A stretch of DNA of 64,000 nucleotides from Beta vulgaris subsp. vulgaris (GCF_026745355.1 NC_079204.1:53712532-53776531), one strand, 5' to 3'; counted from the first letter of the stretch, positions 11,170 to 23,820 are shown. A program made the numbers and translations. The notes: generated from the letters alone by a model not told the origin.

Positions 11170-11535
11170 TAGACCTGGTCATGGGCCAGCCCCTGTTTAC
11201 GGGCTCGGAGCATCGGCGAGCCTGTGACTTGAAGGCTGAGCCTGAAATTTCTAGTGCAGCCCGTCCGAGCCCATGGGCCTGTTGATCGGGCTCGTGCCTC
11301 CTGTGGGCTTAGCTCGTGTTTTTTTTTTTTTTGAATTTTTAGTAATTAGACGAAAAATAAAGAGAAGGGGTGTTCGGCCCACGTGCCATATAGGCGGGCT
11401 GGTGCCGAATTGGGCGTGAAATAATTTTTTTTGACTGTGGTAGGCCCATGACCCACACAATTGGTCGTGTCAGGCCTCAAGCGAACTCAAGCCGAGCCAG
11501 GCCCAAACCGTGCCACCCGCCCATACCCACCTCTA
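11170..11535. mobile_element. hAT-type MITE with GGGC-rich arms
   Basis: The left end TAGACCTGGTCATGGGC is matched in inverse by the right end (complement TAGAGGTGGGTATGGGC). TAG-rGGTGG termini are typical of hAT elements. The arms carry many GGGCTCG and CCGAGCC words, and an A/T-rich centre includes a poly-T tract near 11320. The 8-bp flanks do not match, so the duplication has decayed. A relative lies at 14330-14645. Confidence 0.7.
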
Positions 11536-11689
11536 CCGGCGATGCATCCTACACTCCCCCCAATAAACAAATTCTAAGTTTCACACTGTGCAAAACAAAG
11601 AGTGTTGAGTATGATGACAAAATTGTAAATAAATTAAGGAAGGTTTTCTAAATCAAAGTTAAGCATAGGCACAATGGATATAATACTTC

Positions 11690-12130
11690 TAAAATATGAA
11701 TAAATGGATATAATAATAATATAAATTGATGAAAAAATATTAATTCGACATAAAAGTATACATACATTGACAAAAAATTAAGCTTAAACTGATGAAAAAT
11801 ATGTATAAATTGAAATTGAAATTATATATAAACAAATATGGATATAAACTGATTTTTTTAAAAAAAATGAAGATGAAATAGTTAAAAGTTGATAAAAAAA
11901 AATATATGTACAAACTGATGAAATATATGTAAATATAATTTTTTTTAAACGGATATGAATCATATTTAAACTGATATGAAATATGTATATACTCATATGA
12001 AATATGTATATATTGTCTATTGAAATGAAATAATAATGTATAATTGAGATGATTGTTTATAAACCAATGAACAATTATGTATAAATTGATGAAATATATG
12101 TAAAAGCTGATATAAATATGTGTATGTATA
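11690..12130. repeat. AT-rich degenerate repeat region
   Basis: The words AAACTGATGAAATATGTATA and close variants recur irregularly across the stretch. It looks like a decayed tandem array with a unit of roughly 25-40 bp. It has no coding content. Confidence 0.5.
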
Positions 12131-12286
12131 TTTTACGAGTTGTACGTATAATCTAGCTTTTAAATAACAATACTACCCCATGCAGCCATGCTAAACAACT
12201 GTCATGTGCTAAAATTTATTTGTATAGTCCATGTCTTAAATTGGATGGAGCTATCCTCCCCCATCCAAAAATCAAATAAAAGAGTA

Positions 12287-12548
12287 CTCCCTCTGTTTTT
12301 TTTAATCTTTCTCACTTTCCTGTGCACATCTCCCAATACACATCTTTGAACTTAAATATCTTTCATTATATATTAGTAAAAATTATAACAATTGAATATT
12401 AATAATGTACTAATTGAGACGAATCAAACAAGATCCCACATGACTATATTTTTTCTTATAAATTGAAAAAAATTGAGAAGATTCTCTCTAAATATGAATA
12501 GTGTCAAGATTGTAAGTGAGAACAAAAAAAAAAAAAAAACAGAGGAAG
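12287..12548. mobile_element. Stowaway MITE
   Basis: A 262-bp element between TA dinucleotides. The left end is CTCCCTCTGTTTTTTTTAAT; the right end is the imperfect inverse (complement CTTCCTCTGTTTTT). It carries the Stowaway-typical internal words for matching the arms (CACATGACTATATTTT). Confidence 0.85.
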
Positions 12549-12589
12549 TATTATATTAGGATACTATGTTGTAGATTGTCCCTCACTTT

Positions 12590-13040
12590 ACAATCAAGCC
12601 TTTTCTTCTCCTTTGATGCATTTCTAACGGGCGAACAAAATGAGTCTTTGTGGTATTCGGATTCTGATGTCTCTACTCACATGTCTTCCAACGAAGGTAT
12701 TTTAGCTTCTAAATCCTCTTACTCTGGCCCTATTCATGTGAGCATGTTGCTCATGGTGATTTGATTGTTTGTTTTTGTGCCTACTCAGTTACAGTTAGCT
12801 AACACATTTACTAATAAGGGTCTCTCTAGTTAGCAGTTTGAGTTTTTGAGGTTCAATTTGCACGTGGTTTATCCAACACAAATTGAGGGGGTGTAATAGA
12901 TTACTAAGTGTACTTATGTTGTATTAGGTGTAACCTTAATTTATTATGTGTATATATATTGTGCCACACATCCTAAAAGGGTAAGCCGTTATTATCTTTC
13001 ATATAAATTAACAACATAAACAAGAGTGCGTCTTGGATGT
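12590..13040 (+). mobile_element. Internally deleted Copia remnant with 3' LTR
   Basis: The segment 12630-12760 encodes a piece resembling the start of a Copia protease (SLWYSDSDVSTHMSSNEG; the usual catalytic triplet is already altered). From about 12780 the frame instead resembles the very end of Copia RNase H (QLANTFTNK, then FLRFNLHVVYPTQIEGGV). A purine tract (GAGGGGG) and an LTR-like start (TGTAATAGATTACTAAG, about 12892) follow. Integrase and reverse transcriptase are missing between them. This is therefore a deletion derivative, not a functional element. The LTR end near 13035 is approximate. Confidence 0.65.
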
Positions 13041-14329
13041 AACATGTTACACCATTAACTTATTGTATAACAGAACCTCACACGTACATAATGACATAAA
13101 CTCCAACACAAAAGCATGGACTATACAAATAATGAAATGAATATGATGTCATTTTGTCTTTTATTTCATGCCATTTAAGTATTTTATAAAAAAAAAACGG
13201 CGGTTTTTGTAAATTAAGATGTAACATACTAGTAGTTACACCCAAAAATACCCGTATAAACAAAATTTCTTGAGCATTATACCTATTGTATTTCCTCTTT
13301 GCCACAAAGTTTCCTTGTTTTCTTTCAAAAAAAAAAAAAGTTTCCTTGTTTTAGTAGGCTTAGCTTGAAAATTTTAAGGAAAACTCTATTATAAGTTGAT
13401 ATAATGAATAACTTATATTATATTAAAATCAAATAATTTTTCATTTAAAATTCTTTAGTACAAATACTTGACATTTAAAAACGAAGTCAAGTGTCAAAAC
13501 CCTTGGAAATTTGTTTATTAATACTTTTTTTCTCTATAATGCTTAGTCAATCATGAATATCATTACCTTTGCTTTTCTTTCAAAATATGAATTTCATTTG
13601 GGTGCGATTGTGTATGTGATACTAAATTAATATTATCAATCCAATAATAATCAACCACACGTATGTACTAATTTTACAAACTACGTCTATGAAATTGTTA
13701 AGCCATACATCTAGCAAATTTTTTTTTTGAGCCAAAGTAAAATCTAATCATTATTATTATGTACACATAATGGGGTGTAAAATTAGAATGATACTAATTG
13801 ATTTCACATTCACCTTGAACGTGAAGATTTTTCACATGAAAGTCTACTAGTACTAGAAGTTATAATTGCAATTTTCCAACAAGAAAATTAGTAATGGCAC
13901 TAAAAAGACTTAAAATGGTAGGGCCATATTAGAAGTGGATTTTAGTAAAGATTGTGCACCATGGGCCGGGTCGGTGATTTTCTTGAGATAAATGATGGTG
14001 TTTATGTTTACTTTTTCTTAATGCCTCTAAAAGGAAAGATGGAAGACTATATGTGTATCTTACTGTAACAAAGTCCTTGGGACATTCTGACCCACTAAAT
14101 TTTCTCACCTTAAAGGCTTAAAAACACAAATAAATGATTAATTACATAATAACATTTTATTTGTTTCTTAATGATTTAACACGTACTATATGAAAATTGA
14201 AATATGACCATTTTAAGATTAATTCATTTTCTAGCTTATTCAAATTTGTCTTATTGATTTATTTCTTCTACCACATGTGTCCACTTCTTTACACTTATTT
14301 TGTTAGTTAAGATTTTTATAAAATTAAAG
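13041..14329. other. Intergenic, no gene recognised
   Basis: AT-rich sequence with poly-A/T runs. GATGTAACAT occurs twice (near 13036 and 13220). No coding region or complete mobile element was found. Confidence 0.4.
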
Positions 14330-14645
14330 GTCGGCATAGGCCGAGCCAGCACGCGGCCCGACCCGTTGTTTGCTACGTGGGCCTCACGGCCAAGAAATAA
14401 TATTTCATGCCCTGCCCGGCACGAGCCTGCCTATGTGGCTCGTGGACCGCACACCTCTTCTTTTTTTTTTTAGTCTAACACAGCCAATCATCCAAATAAA
14501 CAACATAAAACACGAGCCAGACCCGCAGGATGCACGAGCCCGACTCGTAAGCCTGGGCCGCGGACAAAATCTGAAAATTCTAGGCCCAGCTGCCATTGCA
14601 AGCTCGTTGTTCGAGCCCGTGAATAGGCCCTACCCATGCCCAATT
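14330..14645. mobile_element. Decayed hAT-type MITE, GGGC-rich family
   Basis: Like 11170-11535, it has arms rich in GGCCGAGCC and GAGCCCG words around a poly-T centre, and it ends in GGCCCTACCCATGCCC. The complement of that end resembles the start of the family (GGGCATGGGTAG). The left terminus is eroded. The open frames inside are by-products of the GC-rich arms. Confidence 0.55.
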
Positions 14646-17354
14646 TGATATGAAATAGAGGAAATAATAATGATTATAAAGATAATATCATACCTGATTC
14701 ATTAAATTTTATCAGATCAGTTGAGGTTCAGGCAATGTATGTGCGTACCAAATTGGTTGTGTTCTTGTGGATAATGAAACCAGGTTCTTTTTTATTGATG
14801 GTTTTGTAAAAGCATATTCTCTAGTCTCTACTAGCTAGTCGTATAGTACCACCTTATAGTATGCGGTATGCCTTTAAACAGTAAACAGGATGGAAATCAT
14901 GGAACAATATAGGAAGTCTACCTCTTACTATGGAAACAATGTTGAAGTGCTTTAACGCCTTTTTATAGTAATGGAACTTGTATAAAGATGAATGGCTTTA
15001 ATGTTTTGGCCAGAAACTCTTTCCTACCCACATTCACCTAATTTTGCCTCAATATTAAGCCTCATTAGATGGTTCAACAAAAAATCCACCAGGGATTGTG
15101 CTGATCATGGACTTGGCTAGAGGGAAAAAAAACTAGCATTTTATTTCAAGCATCGAGCTTTTTTGTGCATTTTGGGTTAAGAATCCTCAGCAAACCCGAA
15201 ATAATTGGGACTTTTACGAAGATCAAATGGTTTGAAAATTTACTTCGAGTAGATTAGGTACGAATTTAGGATTGAATTGTCATACTTAATCAACTCTTTA
15301 AAACTTATATGAGTCATATAGATTAGAAACTATCTTATAACCCCTAAAAAAAAAAAAACTATCTTATAAAGAAAATTTAAAAATTAGCCTAGCTTCCTAT
15401 ATTTGCGCGAACACAAAAAAAGATTGTGAATGTATAAGATTGCTTCAAACATTAGTAAGACTCAACTTAAAATCTTGAGTAATAAATAAAATAATTCATG
15501 GTTTTGTATCAACAATGAGGGGCATGATTGAGCAAATTAATGCATGCCAATGGTCATGTGCAAAACCAGCAAGCCTAATCTCGATTGTCCAACCAAGAAA
15601 TCCCCCTTCAATACTTAAGTCAGCAAATGTGCTATTTTTAGAGAATAACTAGGGTTTTAAGATTGCATAACTCTTAATTAATAACGATTAAGGGGTAATT
15701 ATAGGGATGGAACCCTAAAGAATTTCCTTGAGTAACACATAATTAAACCCCAGTGAGGTTTTAGTTGCGGTCAGCCATCGCACAGGGAGTGCAAGATTAT
15801 GAGAGGGGGCAAGTATAACGAACATTCTAGGACTTAATTAGGTTGTGCACCAGCCCAACAAGCTTATAATTGTGGGGCTGCTTACCATGCGTCCATGCTT
15901 ACGTGTCACATGTTCCCAATCAAGTCCAATCAAGTTTTAGAGATAAATAGAGATTAGGGAATAAGATCACTAATTTTCCCAAATTTAATGCTTATTAAAA
16001 GCTTAAATATCCTCCAAGAACTAGCGATGATTATATAATGATCTTAAAACCATCTATTTTTACTTTTGTTTTCGGTCTAAATTGAAATGGAAGAATTCCA
16101 AGGATATATAGAACTAGATAGGTCTTGGCAACATAACTTTTTCTATGCACATATTTTCAGGAATATATCTTATCCTACAAGAAGACACATCCGCAAGATC
16201 ATGAGTCAAATATTATAAAATTCTTGGGACGAGTAATATGAGAGTAATTTAGAAGATTAACAACGTGAAAGCATATATGAGATATGACAGCTTGAGTTAT
16301 AGGTGATTTATCTAACTATTTTTCTTAGGGTTTATGAAAAAACGCACATAGATCGTCATTTATGAGTATACGATCCTGAAATATCTAATCAATCTCGATC
16401 CTACATAGAATCTTAATTTTGCAAGATCTTTCGATCCTACCCAACTACAAATATTCACATAGTAGGATCTTAATATGATTTTATGATCCTATGATTCAAT
16501 AATCCAATCCTATCATAAAAAAGTCATAATAAAGCAATTTCACATATTATCTTTCTCCAACTAGATTTTGGTTGCATGTTGCTTCAATCTTACAGTATTG
16601 AACTACTGGCACCATTTGCAAATGAAGAGGCCATTATTAATGTTTGTATATTTTAAACATGAGTATTACCATATTGTAGCATAATTATCAATATTTTACA
16701 CAATTTTATAAAATCTTAATTATGATCGATCTTACGATCAGATCCTGTTTATTCTACCCTAGTAATTAGTAACTATTACGATCCAAAATAGGATTCAGAT
16801 CCTGATATATAACATTAGGATGAAACGCTAACCGCATCAATCGTATGTATTTTGTCCTCCATCATCGACGAGCTATTAAATCTAGTGATTAGCAAGATGT
16901 CAAGATGTTAAGACATATATATGACTAGTCAGCCAAAAGATTTGAGAATATTATAGTTGTGTCAGTGACAAAATGGATGACGAATCGGGTAAATACTTCA
17001 CTAGTTCACTCGAATCAAGTTTTATTGGGTAACAAATGTTCTTGCCAGTTTAGAAATGACTATGGAAACGTATCCATATTGCTTGGACAATTGGAAATAA
17101 TGGTCATATATATGTTCTACTTTTGGTGTGTGTGCACCTATCAGCAACCATATTAAATTAATTTCTCTTCTCAACTCTTTCTAAAAAGTTGGAAGTTATT
17201 CTGACCATGATACTTCCATAACACTCGTATGCTTAGCTACACAATATGTGTAACTCTGTTAGGAAAAAGAAGAAGAAGAAACTGACATGTTTGCATGCAT
17301 GCATGCATATGGTTGGCCATGGCATATATTAACAAAAACATCGCAATAATTAAC
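14646..17354. other. Intergenic, with a GATCCTA-rich patch
   Basis: No gene was recognised. Between about 16370 and 16830 the words GATCCTA, TAGGATC and CGATCC recur many times in both orientations, suggesting a decayed repeat of unknown type. A (TGCA)n run lies near 17292-17308. Confidence 0.4.
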
Positions 17355-18410
17355 TTTTTTTTTTTTGGTGAACACGATATCATAACTTAAATAACAACAT
17401 TAAATAGTCTTTTACAATCATTCGCTAGTAAAGTTTGACAATAATCAGGAGGAGAGGGGTACATCCTAATTAAGTTCAAAGGGGTTGTCTCTCTCCTTTC
17501 ACCATGAGTCATTGCGTCTACCGGCCGATTATCCGCTCGTTTGACAAATGAGAGGCTCGTCTCTTGGAAATACAGCAACAGCTCCCTGCATTGCAAGATT
17601 AAATCACTGTAAAAATCTTCTTCGAAACGTTCACTTTGGAGGATCATGTTTATTGCTTGAGAACAGTCCGAATGGAGCGCTACATGAGTGTAACCTTCTT
17701 CGCTGGCTATATGGAGCCCCTGCCGAATAGCTATTAATTCTGCATGAAGTGGGTTAGCAGTATATGACAAACAACAAAAACCAAGTTTCCACCGCCCATA
17801 GTTATTTCTTATGATACCCGCAATGCATGATTCAGTTTCGATGTCGACATAAGACGCATCCACATTAACATGGACCCAATTGACGGTGAAGTGGTTCCTA
17901 TTTATGAACGATTCTACTGAATATTGGACAGGGATAGGAGAGAGATCCTGAGTTGACAAGGAGGCTGCTAGGAAATATTTCGCCTGCTGTACAGAACGAG
18001 CCAAAGTGGCGTGTGGTGTTGCGGGTTGGACACCCTCAAAAACGAACTTATTCCTACCCACCCAGATTTCATAGCACAGGAAGGGAATTAAAATGGACCA
18101 ACTCACACCCTGAGTCTCCCTATCTATACTCACGCTTTCCTTAATCCACAATCCAACCTGCCCTTGATGCCAAAATGTAACAGGGGGGCTTAAGAGGTCC
18201 CAAACTTTCTCCGCTCTCACGCAATCACGGAGAACATGAAGCGTGTTTTCACTCTCATCTTTACAGCAAGGGCACTCATTATCCTGCACAATATTCCTAA
18301 GGTGAAGGAGATTTTTCGTCGGTAAGCGGTCCCACCAAACAAGCCATAAAAAGAGATGTAACTTAGGAGTAACCTTGAGCTTCCACAACCATTGCATTGC
18401 TGAATTAATG
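17355..18410 (-). mobile_element. 5'-truncated LINE: zinc-binding and RNase H end of ORF2
   Basis: An open frame of 336 codons (17387-18397) codes for the C-terminal part of an L1-type plant LINE ORF2. Residues about 1-70 match the zf-RVT zinc-binding region, with KLHLFLWLVWWDRLPTK followed by a CPCC cluster and HVLRDC. Residues about 175-290 match an RNase H fold, with VNVDASY, HAELIAI, LHSDCSQAI and a final VKRADN. Near 17355-17366 a poly(A) tail (poly-T on +) follows the stop. Endonuclease and reverse transcriptase are absent, so it cannot move by itself. The frame is still open, so the insertion is not very old. A target duplication was not found with confidence. Confidence 0.88.
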
Positions 18411-18579
18411 CAGAAGCGTCCAATGTCTTCCTTATATTCATGCGACTATATTGTCTAAGACTCCCTTTAATGTATAAAATAAAACTATATTGTCCATAAT
18501 CCACATTAAAACCTAATTCTTTTCTCAGCGTTCATATATATAATAGGTTATCTAATTGAGAGAATTTTTATCATATATT

Positions 18580-18770
18580 CGGGGTGTATTATAAACATGG
18601 TACACCGAAAACTATTTTTTTTGCTCATTGCTCATTTGAAACCTCCAAATGATCATAATCATATACGTAATATCCGGGTGTATCATGAACATGGTCCACC
18701 CAAAACTATTTTTTTTGCTCATTGCTCATTTGAAACCTCCAAATGAGCATAATCACATAATAGATATAGC
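18580..18770. repeat. 95-bp unit duplicated in tandem
   Basis: Two adjacent copies start at about 18580 and 18675. They share AAAACTATTTTTTTTGCTCA and TTGAAACCTCCAAATGA at a 95-bp period. The start of each unit (CGGGGTGTA, CGGGTGTATCATGAACATGG) recurs once more in weaker form near 18790 (GGGTGCACCATG). Confidence 0.85.
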
Positions 18771-19180
18771 TCTAAATGAGCCAAGAATAACTTGGGTGCA
18801 CCATGCATATGATACAGCCAGGTGTATGATGGATGCACTCATCTGATTGGAGATTATCTTTTAAGAAGTTGAGTAACAATATCGCAGAACATAACTATCT
18901 TCTACGGTGTATGCAAATTTTTACATCTTCACATACCAATATCTTCTTCCATCAAATTTGTCTATAATTGGTATCATCAAGATTATAGGGTACATAATAT
19001 AGGAACAATCAACATGATTTAGCTCACTATATCTAAAAAATGACCTATATTGTGTGGAAATAGAATAGAAATGTGACCTATTATTTATAGGCAAATGAAT
19101 TGCTAATTTCATTAAATAAAAACTAAGGACACATACTATAAATAATAATGTTATAATGCAAACTCGGTTCCTATATATTA
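18771..19180. other. Intergenic, no gene recognised
   Basis: AT-rich sequence between the tandem duplication and a Stowaway element. Nothing further was recognised. Confidence 0.4.
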
Positions 19181-19444
19181 CTCCCTTCATTTCTTTTTAA
19201 TCTGCTATACATTTTTCTTTTTAGTCCGTTTTTTTTAATCTGCACAATGTTGCTTTTTCTATATTTGATAACATATCACATCTACTTTCTCCTCTTTTTC
19301 CACCCATATCATTCACTTTTTAATATTTTAACCTATTATTTTGTTCCGATCCTCTCACTTTTCAGTTTCTCTCTCATACTTTTGAACTTCCTCTTTGATT
19401 CTCTCCCAAAGTGAACTGAGTAAATTAAAAAGAAACAGAGAAAG
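19181..19444. mobile_element. Stowaway MITE
   Basis: A 264-bp element between TA dinucleotides. The left end is CTCCCTTCATTTCTTTTTAA; the right end is its imperfect inverse (complement CTTTCTCTGTTTCTTTTTAA). It is non-coding. Confidence 0.82.
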
Positions 19445-20413
19445 TAATAGATTAGACCTAATGATCTTATGATAAATTAAGCAAGGAGAAATTAGTAAAA
19501 AGTACATGTCAAAAATAATTATTGAAGGTCAGCATATTATGAATAGATGACCTACCACCAGTCTCTCATTTTTCATAAGTTGAATGACAACAACAATTCT
19601 GAATTTCTGATAATATAAGCTGCAACAGAAACAAAAAGAAATCAAATCTACACAGATGTGAATTGTCGCAATGAGTACATGCTACATCATTAGTCATGAA
19701 GAAATTATATAGTTTTGCCCTGCAAGCAATTACCTTTTTGGACCCCTCCCTCTTTTTTTTTATCTTTCAATAATTTTACAATCTTTTTTGAACCTTCTTT
19801 TTCTTGCAAAAATTCTACTTTTTTCACATTTTCTGGTCAAACTCATGGGGCTCAACATCATTAGAACATCAACTACTACTACTATAACATAAATTTCCTC
19901 ATTCTAATGAAATCACTAGGCTATATATCTATGGCTGACCTCATGAAATGGTAATCATTTATACACATATCCCTATTTATGACTCTCAATAAACAGTAGT
20001 TTCTAAACCATTAAAGTGGTTTATTGTCACATATTTCAACCAGCATATATGTGCCAATTCTTTAGTCAATATTCTATATAGTGTATACCATGGAAATTGA
20101 ATTGGAAGACAAGTAATGAGTTTAAGGATAAGATGAATAATTATGGTTTTTGAGACTATTTTCTTAGACCACCCAACTTGTAAACAATGGAAGTTGAAAC
20201 TACACCAGCTTTTTCCTTCTCTAGAGAGATTGTGAGATGTTATTGGAATGAAGACTTTTTAACATTCCCTTTCAGAATAGAAGTATGTACGCCTGCAGCG
20301 TAGGTTCTATAAGGATCATGGCAATCTCAATTGCACAAATAGTAAACAATAGTAACGCAACAATCACAAGAAGGGAATAAAGAAATTATATGGAGACACA
20401 AGAAGGGTACTAT
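19445..20413. other. Intergenic, no gene recognised
   Basis: AT-rich sequence without a recognisable gene, RNA or complete mobile element. Confidence 0.4.
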
Positions 20414-20600
20414 TGGTAGAATATAAAATCAATCTTAGAGTTTCAACCATTAGCCTAAATTTTTGGTTAAGTTGAGCATTTGTCATGGTATATATCAAAG
20501 TCAACATGACAAGAAAGTTATGGATTCGAATCTGCCCCTCTTTTTCAAAGTGAAATATTTAGCGATGGGTACAGGGGGACCTTTCTGGGTGTAAGGGGAC
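20414..20600 (+). mobile_element. Degenerate TRIM remnant (one terminal repeat)
   Basis: The sequence follows the element at 4071: a diverged terminal repeat (TTTCAACCATTAGCC, then TTTTTGGTTAAGTTGAGC), a mutated primer site (TGGTATATATCAAAG) and the same interior words (GAAATATTTAGCG, GGATTCGAATCTG). The second terminal repeat is not visible after 20600, so the copy is partial. Confidence 0.65.
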
Positions 20601-21388
20601 CTATCTTAGAAGTGATCGATTTCGCCCTAACACAGGCGTCAGGTGCAATTGGATGCTATCATCGCCCCAAGATGAAAAAATGATTGTAAAATTTTATGAA
20701 GAAAGAAGTAGAGTTCCTTAAGGTTTAATAACCCTGTTGAAAACAAAACAATAATAGCACTAGGGGCAAGAAATTCGGAGATTAGTTGTTACATACAAAA
20801 CCTCAATTGTAGTTGAAAATATATTGAGCAAAATGTAACTGACGCATTTAATACTTTACTCTCAGGGGGTATTTAGTTCATGAAGGGGAAAGAGTTTAAG
20901 AAAGAGAAATAAGGAGAATGGAAAGTCAAACCCTTTGATTAAAAATGTTGTTTGATTAGATCAAATATCTCTTTCTCCTCTCAACATCACTCCACCATAT
21001 ATTCTCCTCCTCTCCCCCCAAAAACAACCACCATAACCTCGCCACCGCCACCTCCTCGTCAATTTGCTGCCTTCTTCCCTTGCTGCTCCCGCCATCCGTT
21101 CTCTCCTTAGCCGCTACTGCCGCCTCCCATCTTGCCACCTCCCTTCTTTCTTTTCCTTCTCCATCATAATAAAAGCACAAATTTGAGGTTTTAAAGTTCA
21201 AATTCGACCATCAAAATTCCAGATCTGAAGTTTTCAGTTGAGTTTAACTCAACTCCATTAAGTTTAATTTAGTTTAGTTCAACAGCTTTCAGCTCAAAAT
21301 AATAAGGCCTTATTAATATACTTTGACATGGTAGCTAGCTTACCATTCACAAAATAGCCACTTTTTACAACATAATATCTCATTACTA
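20601..21388. other. Intergenic, no gene recognised
   Basis: The open frame at 20956-21201 (-) comes from a CT-rich, low-complexity stretch and shows no domain. A Tourist-like left end (GGGGGTATTTAGTTCATGAA, about 20876) is visible, but no matching right end was found. Confidence 0.4.
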
Positions 21389-21635
21389 CTCCATTTGTTT
21401 ATGTTCTTTTTGGTTTTTCTATTGAAGTGTTTCAAAAGTTCTTGCTAGAAAGAATATTTCGTAATGTGGCAACAAAAAGTGAGAGAGAAGTACCAACAAG
21501 AAAGACTGTATTTGAAAGTAAGAAAAAAGCTTTTCAAGTAAGAACAGAGCTCCATAAAGTAATATTTCGAAAAGTGAGTTTCTCTTTGTTTTTTTTTATA
21601 TTCTCTATAGGAAGAACTTTAAAAAATGGAGGAAG
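21389..21635. mobile_element. Stowaway MITE, diverged
   Basis: A 247-bp element between TA dinucleotides with ends CTCCATTTGTTTATG and (complement) CTTCCTCCATTTTTTAAAG. The arms are imperfect, so this is an older copy. Confidence 0.6.
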
Positions 21636-22168
21636 TAACGATAAAATAACATCAAAAATAATATGGAAGGATTTGATATACTAGACTAGCATGTTGACTT
21701 TATCTTAGGTATTTTAGGATAGAGTTTTGTTAATCATATTTTGTGTCACGCACGCTAACTATTTCATGGCAAGTTGGAGATTTTTCGAAGATTATATAAT
21801 TATTCTGATATCATATAAATCTTACTAGACTTTACACATTAATTTCATTACTAAGCTGAAACTGCAAGATTGGAGCGAGTTGTAGATACGTACTTCATCT
21901 CTTGTACCAAAGGTCCTCAAATATCTTACATTGCATAAATTAACGTTGGACTTCATTTGTTCCTGCACAACTGAATATAATGCAACTTTAATTTATGAAA
22001 ATGGCTACTATACGATTCTATGATAAAATAAATGGGTCTTCTAATAGTATAGTTTCTTATAGTGAATCCATTGGTATAAACTTATATCTATATGAATTTT
22101 GTCGTAAAAGTGACTGATACTTGATTTTGTTTATACAATGCACAATTACTACTCAAACTCCAATTAAT
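21636..22168. other. Intergenic, no gene recognised
   Basis: AT-rich sequence. Nothing was recognised. Confidence 0.4.
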
Positions 22169-22462
22169 GTGGTCGTTCGATTTGGCTTAACCAAAATCTT
22201 AAGCTGATTGTTGAGGCCACAGAAATAGATTTATACTCTATCACGTCCCCTTATGCAAGACCCCTTGGGCTTGAAGTGTGGATACAACACAGGCTTCTCT
22301 CATACATGGTGCTAAATATTCCATTGAGAAAGAAGGGGTGAATGAGATTCGAACCCGTGACCTTTTTTGTCACGCTGGCTCTTGATATCATGTCGAAGGA
22401 CCAACTCAACCAAAGTCTAAAACTGATGGTTGAGGCTCCAGGAATAGATTTATACTCTATCA
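22169..22462 (-). mobile_element. TRIM-like miniature LTR retrotransposon
   Basis: This is a complete copy of the 4071 family in reverse orientation. Terminal repeats lie at about 22169-22243 and 22391-22462; both read GATTTATACTCTATCA at their outer ends on the + strand. The primer site complement (GGCTCTTGATATCA, 22377-22390) directly adjoins the second repeat. The inner words CGAACCCGTGACC and CTAAATATTCCATTGAG match the family interior. It has no coding capacity. Confidence 0.78.
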
Positions 22463-22646
22463 AACATATAAGGTGATGCAAATTGGTTATCGAACATCTT
22501 AGGGGAGTATAATACTTGGTGTTTGATAAGACCACCAAATTTCATGACCTCATATACTGATTTATGATTTTTGTTTTTAAGTATATGATATAATCAGATG
22601 ATTTTCCTTTTTTGGAAACCCGTTACTATTGGACTGATATCACATA

Positions 22647-23792
22647 CTTCCTCCGTTTCAAATTAAATGCGACATTTTACTTCTTTCTATTCTTGGAAAA
22701 GATGTTGAGTGTGAAATTATGAATATACACTCACTGAAACTAATCAAGCCTTATTAAAAGTCACATGCTCTTAATTTTTTTATGTGGTCCCACTTCCTCT
22801 CTCTTTATTAACTTAGGACCTGTTTTCTTCGGCATAAAACATCTGAACTGAATCGAGCTGAACTGAACTGAGCTGAACTAAACTGAACTGAATTGAATTA
22901 AACTGAATTGAATTAGATTGAATGTAATAAATATATAATTAATATTTAAACAATAATGATATGAACATTAAATAACTATTATAATGATAAGTAATAATAA
23001 TGAATAATTAATAATGAATAATAATAGTAGTATTTTTTGGATATTTTTAAATGATAGTTATAAATAAATAATATTAATAATCATAAATTATTAATAATAA
23101 TAATCATAAATTATTAATAATAATAATCATAATTAATGATAATAATCATAATTAATAATAATTATTTTATATTATTTGTATTAATATATTAATATTTGAT
23201 GATGATAATTAATACTTGATGATGATTATATAATAACAATAATATCTAAGAAGTAAATTAATATTACTATTTTAGTAATTAGATTTAATAATATAATAAT
23301 ATTTTGTAATAAAAATAATGAATGGGACGGACCGCGCAAAATTGCATCATAACCCGTTTTGACGCGATTTGATTGGTTTATGGGCTAAAAACGTGAGTTT
23401 ATTTGTGCTTTTGACCTAAACCATATTCCTCCTAATAATAATAGTAATAATAATGAGTAAAGCTATAATAAACAAACTAATATATAGAAATAATAATACT
23501 TAATAATTATGATATAAAAATAAATAATAACAATAATAATAAGAAGAAGAAGAATTAGTAAAATAAATTAGACCAACATAATAATAATATTTAACAAAAT
23601 GGTTATAAAAGAATGGAGCTAAGCTGAACTGAACTGAACTGAACTGAGCTGAAATGGACTGAACTTAAAATAAGCTAGGGAGAACAGGCCCTTAGTCATA
23701 TGCCCTTACTTTTTCTTAATCTCACCCTAAGAAATTTTGCCTAGGGGAATATGTATTCGAAAATGTTGCATTTAATTTGGAACAGAGGAATT
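22647..23792. mobile_element. Stowaway MITE split by a Tourist MITE
   Basis: The left end CTTCCTCCGTTTCAAATTAA, preceded by TA, pairs with the right end near 23764-23790 (complement TTCCTCTGTTCCAAATTAAA). Removing the Tourist element inside leaves about 267 bp, the usual size of Stowaways in this window. The Stowaway was therefore in place first. Confidence 0.75.
22816..23691. mobile_element. Tourist-like MITE, GGGCCTGTTCTC family
   Basis: An 876-bp element with TTA duplications at 22813-22815 and 23692-23694. Its ends are inverted repeats (GGACCTGTTTTCTTCGGCAT on the left; complement of the right GGGCCTGTTCTCCCTAGCTT). Next to each end are arrays of the pentamer-based word TGAACTGAAC. The centre is AT-rich with TAATAA runs and a conserved patch near 23330-23430 (GACGCGATTTGATTGGTTTA) that recurs in inverse in the copy at 38670-39637. 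It is non-coding. Confidence 0.92.
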
Positions 23793-23820
23793 ATACAAAG
23801 AGCTGCCCGTGCCCAATATG

